From contig CM077593.1 of NCBI GenBank assembly GCA_039654915.1, positions 42,812,501-42,876,500 on the forward strand: DNA of 64,000 nucleotides, in the 5' to 3' direction. Below, one piece after another: positions 12,757 to 22,787 of this stretch (within the stretch, counting starts at the first letter, position 1; every line of letters starts with the position of its first letter). The DNA is from Aquilaria yunnanensis (taxonomy: Eukaryota; Streptophyta; Magnoliopsida; Malvales; Thymelaeaceae). The translations under genes and the position numbers were made by a program. The notes under the pieces are model-generated. The model was not told the origin of the DNA. It saw only the letters and a program-made list of their open reading frames with translations, and made no database searches.

Positions 12757-12764
12757 TTCGTGAG

Positions 12765-12984
12765 TGAAATGCCGATAGGACTTTTGTAAAATTTAACTTG
12801 CATATGATTATAGATAATGAACAATTAAGGGGTGTTTTGTTTTGCCTATAACTGGGCTAGAATTAAATGCGTTAACACCATTGTGTTAATTTTTGCTGAA
12901 CCAGCCGTTGATGTCACCTGTAACTCTTGTAGTTGACTTGTTGCTAGACTTAGTCGCCCTATTAAGACCTACTTGGTGGGGTTG
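12765..12984. other. Non-coding spacer
   Basis: Nothing recognised. Confidence 0.35.
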
Positions 12985-13445
12985 TACACAAATTAAATGA
13001 ATATGAACAAGCCCTATTTGTGTTCGTCCATTTAACATTAAATGAACATGAATAATAAATAAATATATTTTATCTGTTTGTGTTTGTTGGTTCATAAATG
13101 AACCTATTCATGTTCATTTGTGTTTGTCCGTTAACAATAAAATTACCTTGAATTAAATGAACCAAACAAATAAATGCGTTCATGAAAGTCATTAAAAAAC
13201 ATGTTCGCAAATGATATAAATAAATGTGTTCTTGAACAATATAATCAAACAGAAATGGAAAAAGAAATAAACGAACAAAAGTAAATATTATAAATAAATG
13301 AGCTGACCAATAATAAATAAATGAATAAAAGAATAAATGAACAAACAAACAGACAAATAAACGAACATTAACCAAACTATCCATGAATATAAATGAACAA
13401 ATAACACTTTATTCATGTTCGTTTGTTTAATATGAATAATGTAGC
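12985..13445. repeat. AT-rich minisatellite-like tract (AAATGAACAAAC words)
   Basis: Irregular repetition of words such as AAATGAAC, AACAAAC, ATAAATGA and the complementary TTCATGTTCGTTTG. Both orientations are present, so the tract could form imperfect hairpins. Several open frames cross it (12886-13384, minus) but have low-complexity composition and no domains. Confidence 0.6.
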
Positions 13446-14160
13446 AATCTATTCATGTTTTTTCTCTTAACTAATAAATGATTACAAATGACTGTTCTAC
13501 TCCTTGGTGGTGTTTTTTTTTCAATAAATAAAAAAAAATCCCTAAATCCATATTTAGCGCCTAAACTTTGCTAACTTGGACATGTAGCCCCTTTAACTTT
13601 GACTAGATCAAACTCACCCCTTAAACTTTACAAAATGGGACTCCATCTAATGGAATGACCAACTTCTGTCATAGTCAATGACCTAGTTGAACGAATTGAT
13701 CAAAATTGATTAAGATTAAAAAATTTTAACGAATGAAGATATAAATAAGAAATAAAGTAAAAAATCATCCTTTTTTTAACATATCTTTTCTTGAGCTAAA
13801 ACTTCATGCCTCAATTATCCAAGACACTGACAAAGCATGGCGGCAAGGCTAACAGTAAAAAAAAAAAGATATTGAATATGAAATCCTTTAAAGATTCATC
13901 AAGTTACAGCTTGCAAGTATTGGGGTTCTGATTTATAACCCATTTTAAATCATCACACGTCTCCCAATTCTCCATTTCTGGAAATACCTTGTCTAAAATT
14001 CATCAGAACATATTATTACATAACTTCATCACCAAAATAGTTGCAATGCTAGAAACATGTAACTAGCAACGAGCTGTCGTTAAGAATTTTTCTCGAAAAC
14101 CCTAGTTGTTAGATAATAATTAGTTGCCATTAATTCTTATGTTAAAGTTGACTCCCAGCT
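13446..14160. other. Non-coding DNA with repeated CCTAAACTTT words
   Basis: Between about 13540 and 13640 a phrase resembling CCCCTTAAACTTTAC occurs three times with variations. This is a texture often seen in plant non-autonomous DNA transposons. No termini were found. The rest is unassigned. Confidence 0.4.
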
Positions 14161-14168
14161 ATAAAGCA

Positions 14169-14176
14169 TATATAAA
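14169..14176 (+). promoter_or_regulatory. Candidate TATA box
   Basis: TATATAAA lies 99 bp upstream of the putative start codon at 14275 in a sequence not obviously part of a transposon. Spacing fits a plant core promoter with a 5' leader of about 65-75 nt. It is only a motif match. Confidence 0.35.
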
Positions 14177-14274
14177 GCAAGACTTAGGAAACGGAAGGCC
14201 AACTGTGTTCAATTATTGAGGAGCAAGAAAAAGAAGCAGAAATTTGGCTCTCGTGAAGAAACAAAGAGCCCAAT

Positions 14275-14350
14275 ATGGAGATAGATGGTGTTGGCAGGTT
14301 TAGTGGCTGTAAATTTCACGATGATGAGACTTCCCATCAAATTAGTATTG
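14275..14350 (+). CDS. Putative first coding exon of an unknown host gene (partial)
   Basis: An ATG at 14275 opens a frame reading MEIDGVGRFSGCKFHDDETS then HQISI. It ends at a plausible splice donor (G|GTAAAT, GT at 14351). Composition is protein-like rather than low-complexity, and a TATA motif sits upstream. I do not recognise the protein. The Tat-2 LTR begins about 375 bp downstream (14727), so any further exons may have been cut off by that insertion. One possible acceptor-exon stretch at about 14552-14615 encodes a basic piece (LIRQKLPHLKRHKR), but its frame link is not secure. It could equally be a chance frame. Confidence 0.3.
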
Positions 14351-14726
14351 GTAAATATTTCGTATTTCATTTCTGTGTGTTTATCTTCCTGTTGTGAAAT
14401 TTCATGTTTTTTCTTTTCCTTCATAAAATTTTTGTGCTAAACAAGTTTTTCTTTTTATGTATTTGCTAATAGTTTATGATGGAATTAAAACTAGGTTTCT
14501 TATGTTTTGGTATTCCTATTTCTGCTTTTTGAGTGATTCTTTTTGAATTCTTCAAGTTGGGAAGCATCAAGTTCTTTAACTTGATTAGGCAAAAGCTGCC
14601 TCATTTGAAGAGACACAAAAGGCTCCTTGTTTGAGATTTCAACCAAAAAAATGAGACAAGGAATTTGGTGAAATGGCGAATTGGGAAAGGTATGGTGAAG
14701 GCGATGTAGATATGGAGTTTTAGTCT
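14351..14726. other. Possible intron or non-coding sequence left of Tat-2
   Basis: T-rich sequence after the putative donor, with a polypyrimidine run before 14550. The minus-strand frame at 14601-14858 crosses the LTR edge and is not a gene. Confidence 0.3.
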
Positions 14727-15191
14727 TGATAGTAAAAGTGAGAATGTTTGGATGGGGTGGGACAGGCTTAGAGGCTTCCGAGGCAGTGAATCGGAAGTCC
14801 TACAACCAAAGACAATGTTAGAGCCTTTAGATGCTTTTCTTAGGGGGAAACGATCCAATGATCAAGTCAATTTCTGGCGAAAGTTGATGATGGTAAAGTG
14901 TAGAGTAGGTTTTTCGTACCTTGGGACTGATGGGGGTGGGGGGGGGGTCTCTTTATATAGTTGTGGGCAATCCGATAGGATCGTTCTCGAATAGGGAATT
15001 ATCTTGTAATTTAAGGATTTCATTCCATCTTCATCAAGTTTTTCCTTGATCCATCTTGAACCAGGCCTCATTATGGGCTTTTTCACTTTAGGCCATATGT
15101 AAGCCCGTGTGATATCCATAACTCCCTTCCCTTTGGAAAATGTGGGTTTGGGCCCCACATTTTCATTGAGGGATCATTGTAATTCTGAGGG

Positions 15192-18100
15192 TGACACGAC
15201 CCTTCGTGGGCTTGCCTAGGAAGCCCATGGGAACTTGTCCCACACTAGTTGCAATTGACTAATTGATTATGTGCACACTAGTTAAAACATTTATGCTTCT
15301 AGCTATTTAATCCTACTATGCAATCATGCATGAGCTTATGCTTTGACTTAATCAATAAAATAAAGAAATGGTACTTAAGACATTGACATGGAATATTTTG
15401 ATAAAAACAAATATCAAAACTATCAAAACATTCAAAGCATTTAAGTGGAATTAACTACACATAATCAATTGTTGGGTTTCGGGAGCCAAACAACGCAGCG
15501 GAATTTAACCGAAACCCTCAAGGATCCAAGTGAAACGGGGTAAACCGGGTGTTCGAAAATTTCATACCTAATTTTCGGTTGAGATCTCTCACTCAACTGT
15601 AGAGTCGAATCATAAAACCTGAACAGTTGACGTGTTTAGGCTCTCTATGGTATCCACACGAGCCTCTCGGGATCACCACGCTTCCACCACGTCTCGGCAG
15701 ATGCGTTTCTCTTGCGCTCGCAGTGCTAGCTTGCGTTCTCCAAGGAATTGCAAGAGAAGAGTGCGGCTGTCCTTTTGGGAGGCTAGGGCAAGGAGACCTG
15801 CGAATTTCTCACTTAAAAGTTGTATTTATAGTGAGACTCAACTTCCAGGCCTAATGGGTTTCAAAGCCCTAATCCAATTAGGATTTAATTTCAGGCTTAA
15901 TAATGGCTCAACTCCTTGGCCCATTATTAATACGAAATTAAAGTGAAACCATAACCCAAATAATTAGCCCATGCACTCTAATGATCCAAGTAGCTCTATG
16001 TGTGCGACCCAATAGGCTCTTGCCATGTTGGCAATGATCATAAATCACATTTATGATCATAAGCAAAGAGCGGTGTCTAGCAACACATCATTGCTACCCA
16101 AGTGACAAGATTGTTGATGAATCGACTAAACCTTTATGATCATCACCGCTATATGCCATTGTCCCTTTGTCCAAGATATCAAGACTAAACACGAGACATG
16201 GAATGTGTCACTCTCGTATAGCCCAATCTTTGGTTTCTTGATTACTGAGTAGACCAACTTAAACTGATGACATTGATATCGTATATCAACTCATCGGAGC
16301 ATGGCCATGGTTTTTCTAAGTCTCACTCTATCAAGGGGCCCGAAGATATCACTCCCATTACATAGGAGGGACAAATCCCATCTTGATCATACAAATCCCT
16401 CTGCATGATATGTGACATACCCAATGACCTCCTTCAAGTTCACTCAGTTACGAGCAACAAAGGAAAGTATCAAAGTATGTGACTCACATGTAGGGAACCT
16501 TGATGATCTTAGGTCGAAGGACTACATATACCATGATCACTATGAGAATCACTTATGACACTCATATAACGATCCATGAAGTGTTCTCATGGTGGGTCGA
16601 TCCAGTACACAATTTCTCCAACTTGTACCCATATGTAGACTACATATCTCATATTAGTCTCCACATATGCTAGTCATTATGTATTATTGCAACCCGCTTC
16701 ACAATAATACTAGACTAGGGACATTTAAGAATATCATTATTCTAGGGTTACAATTATGTTTATTACGTTACGCAGAAACAAAACAACAAACAAAATTGCT
16801 GGATTAATGCCTCAAAAAAATATCATGACTCAATGTGCAAAAATACAATCATCTCATGATTGGCTTTTTGGGCACAACACTAACATCAATTTTGTGCAAG
16901 CATCGAAAGAAGAGTAGACTATACTCGCACCCAAGAGCAACTCTAGAGTAGACTACTCATACATGACCATTGGAGGCAACCTAGTGTATGAAAACTATAC
17001 ACTGAACAACTTTATTGAGATCCAGAACTAAGCTTCCACCTTAAAGCAAACTCCCAGTGGCAAGCTTTGTAAGCCCTCCCTTGTGCTTCACTAGCCTTTG
17101 TAGGCCAAAAAGATGACTATAGTTAGCATGATAACTTAACCAACAAGCAAACCACAAACTAGAATCATAAAGATTCAATTAAACCAAATACCTGCTCACA
17201 AGCTTAGTTCAACAACCCTCAATAGTTGTTGGTTCAATGACACCTAAAACTGCACAACAAAAAGTAAGGGAGTGAGAATGAAAGATTCTCAGTAAGGGGT
17301 TTTCAACCTCCAAGAAAAATCCTGAGAACTCCACATATACAAGGATATGAACTAGTTGTGTGCGCTTGCAGCCTGAGGGTCTAATATATGCATATATCTA
17401 GGTCCCTTGGGACCTCTCCTCATCTTAGTCCTCATCACGGGGCGTCACTTCATGCTTAGTGAGTTTTAGCCACTAACTCACTCCTAGTAAGCCTTAGCTT
17501 ACTGACACAGTAATGTAGCCTTCCCTTGATTGTTGTATAGGTGAACATGGTGGATGCTCCTTGCTTGTGTTGTAAGAAATCCACTAGGCGTACCAGGCCT
17601 CCACAAAGTGCCCCAAGTCCTTGGATTGTCCTAGGTCACTTGTGTACTAAGCCTCCACCTATTAATCTTACCAAGGATGCACTAGGCTTTCACTTGTGCC
17701 TCAAGGCACAACTTGGCTAGGCCACAAGTGCACTAAACCTTCATCCATGGTGCTCCTCTATCCACCATTACTTGGTTCACACTAGTGGTGTGGCAATGAC
17801 CATGGTTGGACTAAAGTAGACTAGACCTTAAATGCCGACTAGGTGCACTAAGGTTTGACATCGCAACCTCATGGCTGACTGAACAGCTAGGTCACCGATG
17901 ATACTAAACCTTTTACTCATGCTAGTGATACCTAGTTATGATTCTCTGTTAACTAGTTTTCTTGCTTATGGTGGAAGTAACCATAAAAATCCATAAAACT
18001 CAAGAAAACTCATAGGTCTCAGAGAAGTTTTGGAAGCCTCAGAATGCCCCTGGAATACTTAGACCCTCAGGTACTCTGACCTCTTATCGATCCTCCTAGC

Positions 18101-19283
18101 AAAATTGGAAAAGTTCAGCCATCAAATTTATGGCGAGTTATCAATGTGTGGTGGCATTTCGTGGTAATGGCGACACGTCACTAGTGTTGGCTACGTGTCA
18201 CCAACATATCATGGCGCTGGAGATGCGTTACGGGTATTGGTGACGCATCTCCAATACCTGCAACGCCTAGAATTTTTCCAGTTTTCCTGCTATGACCTTT
18301 GAACAGCTACCAAACATATCAAACATACTTGGATGGCCTTCAAACTTCACATACATGCAAAACATGTTGCAAAGACCATAACCAACTATCACAAGCCAAC
18401 CTACAATGCATTTAAACATCATTCTAATCAAGCCAAACACACTAGTCCACCATGATCAAATTAGACCACTAACTAATGTTATTGCCAAAACTACTTGATT
18501 TTATCAAGCAAACTCTATCTAATAGCATTAATCAAACTTGAAAACATAACTCCTTTACCTTAATTTCAATCCACAAGAAAGAATCAATCAACCTTTCCAT
18601 CAAAACCAAGTTCCTCAAAGTCTACTTAAGTTCCAAGCAAACAAAGGCATAAAACACATAACTACTAACTTCTAACTAAAACCCAAGCATCTAATCATTT
18701 CCTAAACAATAAATAAGCAAGAAATCACAAGTTACCTCTCATAAAAAATAGGGGATGTGGAAAACATGGTTCCAAGCTCCAAAAACTTTAAATTCTACTT
18801 GGAACAAGCTCCTTTTGGCATAAACACCCTTGGTGGCTTCCATTTTCACCAAAATCTCTTGGTTTTGAGCTTGGATTGATGAAGAATTGGTAGAGAGAAG
18901 GATGAGCTCGGGTTTAGGAAGCAAATGGCAGCCATCCCTCACCTTTCCCAACTTATATACTCTTTTAAACCCCAAGCCACCAAACTATTTAAAAAGATAC
19001 AAATAAGTCCCCTCCTTTAGGTAACTTTAATCAAACTTAGTTAAATCTTGTTTATTTGAACTAAACTTGAGCTAAAGGTAGAAGTTAGGATTTAAAAACT
19101 CATTTTTAACTCTTGGGACTCAGCTCGACTCTTCGGGATGTAAAATTACCATTTTGCTCCCGAACCTCATTTGGTGCCTTAAATTTTCTCGGAACTTAGT
19201 AAACTTTGCCTAGCATACCTATTCTTGCTATGTGAACTTGAAATAAGGTTCCAAATTAGCTTTCCACTAGGAGAGCCATAGTA
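15192..19283 (-). repeat. Tekay-type solo LTR (diverged relative of the Tekay-1 LTR), itself interrupted
   Basis: The segment begins TGACACGACCC and ends GCCATAGTA, the decayed counterpart of Tekay-1's GCCGTAACA. It is flanked by a perfect 5-bp duplication GAGGG (15187-15191 and 19284-19288). Without the insert at 15470-16890 it is about 2.67 kb, close to Tekay-1's 2.5-kb LTR. It aligns along its length: GCTTATGCTTTGACTT near 15330, CCCAGTGGCAAGC near 17054, a GTGAGAAT hairpin near 17273, and CCCGAACC/CGGAACTTAGT near 19160-19200. No primer-binding site or internal region adjoins it, so it is a solo LTR. The frames at 18739-18975 and 19179-19565 are not genes. Confidence 0.85.
15470..16885 (-). 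repeat. Solo LTR, 1.42 kb, family A copy 2
   Basis: The segment begins TGTTGGGTTTCGG and ends CACAACACTAACA on the plus strand. It is flanked by a perfect TCAAT duplication (15465-15469 and 16886-16890). It matches the copy at 8700-10056 in reverse orientation along its full length. In aligned stretches I checked, roughly nine positions in ten agree. In sense (minus) it has a CTATAAATAC TATA box at about 15827-15836 (plus coordinates). Its sense 3' end carries TTCCGCTGCGTTGTTTGG, a style common in plant LTR ends. It is the third layer here: this LTR in a Tekay-type solo LTR in the Tat-2 LTR. Confidence 0.9.
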
Positions 19284-19679
19284 GAGGGAGGTCCTTTCTA
19301 GATGCGATGCTGGTTTAGGACGGGGTATAGTGCCACTTTTTACTATCCTGTAGGTTTCATCATACGTCGTCGTATAAATGAGGTGTGATGCCTTTCTTTT
19401 TAACATGATGCTTCTTTCAACAAGTTCTGGAGTAAGGTGCAGGTACATTATCAGATTGTAATAAGCCAATGACAGCTGTCCATCTCTACCATACATGGCA
19501 AGCTCAACGATCATGTTGGGAGGCAAAACGATGCCAATTAAATACTTTTTCAGGGAAGTGATCATATGTGACTCTTCTAGTGGTTATGCTCTGCCACATG
19601 TCCACCCATTATAGGATTGAATAGTTTCTCATAATGATAGTAGTTTTCATGGAGGTTACTAGAAGGTCACAATTTCCCC

Positions 19680-19687
19680 TATAAATA
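19680..19687 (+). promoter_or_regulatory. TATA box of the Tat-2 antisense passenger gene
   Basis: TATAAATA lies in CCCCTATAAATAGGGTAGGG about 230 bp right of the Tat-2 3' LTR. It occupies the same relative place and strand as the TATA box of the Tat-1 passenger gene (33387). A pyrimidine-rich leader follows, as in Tat-1. The downstream gene was then split by the Athila-like insertion at 19989. Confidence 0.55.
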
Positions 19688-19988
19688 GGGTAGGGTTTTT
19701 AACCACTTCTTTTTACCGTTTCACTGTCTTAGCTATTTTCACTTCTTGGTGATATCTTCAACTTCCTCTCAAAGTTCTTTCTTTAGTGTTTTTTGGATTC
19801 TTCCTTTGAGGCTTCTTTTTCATTCTAGTACGACCAATTTTGATTAGGTAATGAACTATGGCTCTTTTCGCCTATTGTCGTTATGGTGGTTTAGTTGTAT
19901 TTTCTATTTCTTTCTGGCCTGGATTTTTTTTTGTAGTATTGTTTGCTAGGTTTTTGTTCCATTCCATCATGTGTTCTTCACTGGCAAT

Positions 19989-21374
19989 TGACATGTTTTC
20001 TAGTTCACAAAAACTCTTCTTACTACACTACTGAATAATATGGATCTGTCAAATCTCTCTATACTTATAAATATGTGAACTCATAGGTAAACACACCTAT
20101 TATCAAAGTATAGTGGTGGCAAGTATCAAGATCATTTTTCCCAAAGAACGGAGTTATCTACCGTACTCAATATTTCTCTCTTTTATCTAACGACAATTAA
20201 GCGTTTGTTTTACTACTTAACTAAAAATTAACAAACTTAACCAATGTAGTGAAAATAATTAACTAACTAATTACTAGTAGCAGAAATCAATAAAAAAATC
20301 AACAATAATATACCTCATACTTAGAATCAAATTCCCCTATAAATGTATTGTGTTATTCTTACTTTGGTTTAACAGGCATATGATTAACTTGGACCGTGGA
20401 GTACTACCTAAATTAGATTAGCTCAATATTATTTTCATTCACTAACCCCTATTTTTAAGTCACTGATAGGGTGGCTAGTTTTACAATGCTTCCTAAGAAT
20501 GCATATAGTCCTACGACCCAACTTCTAGGTTTCATTCTGGTTTGGAGGTATTATATCGCACCTATTATTCTTGGCTACAATAATATCCCTTCTACATTAC
20601 GGTGATCCATAACAAACGTACTGGATACTACTTTCATATGTTCATCATCTCCCATGAATTAATAAGCTAGCTACTATTAATCAACATAACAAAGCACATT
20701 GGATAGATCATAAGAAAACCATAATTGTATTGAACCAAAAGCACTAACAATCACAATATCAACCTAGGGCTCATCTACTATAAGTATGAGCAAAGAATTT
20801 AGTTCATAAAGTGGAAAAATAAACATAATAGAAATGAAGAAAAACTAGGATAAGAAGTCTTTGTCTTTGAATCACTTTTCCTCTAAGGAATATTTGATCT
20901 AATGCGCATTAATCGATGTTGATCATTAGAACTACCTTTGGCAACCTTCTCCTATGAAAACTCAACTTTTTCCTCTTTACTTTGTTCTCTCCTCAGTATT
21001 CTGCTGAATTAACTTGATAAAACCCCAACAATAGGCAAACACGATTTAACGACATGACCGTGTTCGACTCCTAGAACATAAAAAATCATGTACTTTAATG
21101 ATATAGTTAAGAACATGGGCATGACAATGAACACAGGCATGTTTACGTCTGACATAGGCATGATCCAAGCCGCGTTTGACCCAATTTTCACAAAACTTAC
21201 AATTCAGCTCCAAAACTTACACAAAATCCTTTTTTAACTAAAATAGAGTTTGATATATGACTTGAAAATAAAATATGAACCAATTAAGCACCAAATTCTA
21301 ACAAAAACATATCAAAAGACAAGCAAACATAAAGGAAAAACATATAGAAAACATGTATAAATGTGAGTATATCA
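19989..21374 (-). repeat. Athila-like 3' LTR
   Basis: It runs from TGACATGTTTTC to GAGTATATCA in plus coordinates, 1.39 kb. It pairs with 43757-45168. It contains several half-palindromic words such as ACATGGGCATG and GAACACAGGCATG near 21110-21140. The frame at 21009-21191 lies in this repeat-word region and is not a gene. Confidence 0.8.
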
Positions 21375-22787
21375 TATTGTTCCCCAACACTTGAACTTCT
21401 GCTTGCCCTCAAGCCAAACTCCAAAGCCAAATTCTGAAAAAAAAAATAAAATAGAATCATACTCTTGAGAAAAATAAGGACTGGAGAAGATTAAAATTTA
21501 AAGGCCTTAGGAAATTAACAAGACTACCAAGTATGCAACAGCTTCAATCTAACACTTCTTAAAACAAATCAATTTAATGTAAACTATTCATTCTTAAGCT
21601 AAAAATCCATATCTCTCGAAGTTTAAGGAAAACTTCAAATTTTCATATAAATTAAAAAGCACAAACCACACTAAGTCAAAGCTTGTTATGCACAACCATT
21701 CAAACCATAAAACCATGGATATGGGTGAATAATTAAAATTTTTACATTCTTTTCTTTTCTTTTTCTTCTGATCATTTCTCTTCATATTTTGTTTTCATGT
21801 GTTGCTAGATTTTGTAGTAAGTGTACACTACAGGAGCTCTGTCTATACCCAATCCATCTCTTAACATAATCCAAGATGATCTTTGATCATACTCATGCTT
21901 CTAGCATCTTTTCAAGTTGTGATCCACTCTTGCCTTAGGAGAAGACTTGAACCTACTTCAATACTAAAAACAGTGGAGTAGTAACTTATTCATGCCAATT
22001 TTAATTCTTTATTCAACAATCAACTATATATCCATAAACCAATTCTTGCCACTAATCCAACCTAGAAACTTAAAACTTAGCATGCTTTGAACAATGTACT
22101 AAAAAATAAACTTGACGCAAAAATAGCTTCTAAAAACCATATTCCACTAGCTTACTAATGAATTGTAAAAACATTTCTAAAAAAATTGAGCACAAAAGTG
22201 AAAGATTTTAAGAATCACTTACTTGATCTTTAAGTTAAGAACTCAAGACATTAAATTAACAAACACCATTATTAATGGGAACATGCTTAATAGTATGATT
22301 AAAGAACAATTAAGCTAAAAAAAAAAGTTTAAAAATTTTTAAAATTGTCAAAAAATTCAAAAATTCACTTGAAACAAAAGAAAGCTTAGGGCTTAAGCTA
22401 CCCACTGCCCCACACTTGAACTTTACATTGCCCTCAATGTATAAACATGGAAAACAAATTAAAAAAAAAGTGCTACTAGAAATTGATACTGCCATGAAAA
22501 ATTCAGTTGCTTGATGTGCAAGTCAAAATTCCAAGAGATCCATAAAAAGTTTGATAGAGCTTCAGGTTGAATAGGAAGACTTCCATAAAAACAAAAAAAG
22601 ATGATCAATAGAAAAAATAATGATAGAAACTAACAAATAGAAGAATTAAATAGAAATATAAAAAGCTAATAGTAGGAGCAACCAATTCTCTAATAACAAT
22701 GTCAATATGAAAACTAGAAAAATAGAAAATAAAGTCATGCAAATTTCTCTCAAAATCATAATATGGTGATGAAAGTAGCATTGCTAG
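21375..22787 (-). other. Athila-like non-coding region upstream of the 3' LTR
   Basis: AT-rich, without domains. It contains two related copies of a polypurine-type block: next to the LTR at about 21381-21418 (minus sense GAGGGCAAGCAGAAGTTCAA then GTGTTGGGG), and about 1 kb away at 22404-22441 (GAGGGCAATGTAAAGTTCAA then GTGTGGGGC). The LTR-proximal one is the likely plus-strand primer. Confidence 0.6.

Larger units (their letters stand above)
14727..19453 (-). repeat. Tat-2 3' LTR, interrupted by a nested solo LTR
   Basis: Excluding the insert at 15192-19288 this leaves about 630 bp. The plus-strand left end TGATAGTAAAAG parallels Tat-1's TGATACCC. The right end GGTACATTATCA parallels Tat-1's GGTACTTCGGCTATCA. 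In sense there is a TATATAAAGAG TATA box (about 14952-14962 on the plus strand, reversed). It is followed by TTGACTTGATCATTGGATCG, the counterpart of Tat-1's CTGACTTAGGCGTCGG stretch at the start of R/U5. The G-rich run at 14930-14946 lies in this LTR. The short minus-strand frames at 14601-15158 are LTR sequence, not genes. Confidence 0.6.

Noticed and set aside
12886..13384. Minus-strand hydrophobic frames (69 and 104 residues)
   Set aside because: Made of repeated TTCATTTG-type words; composition follows the repeat and there is no start context or domain.
19179..19565. 128-residue minus-strand open frame
   Set aside because: It crosses the junction between the Tat-2 LTR and the nested Tekay-type solo LTR at 19283/19284, so it is a chance fusion of two non-coding LTRs.
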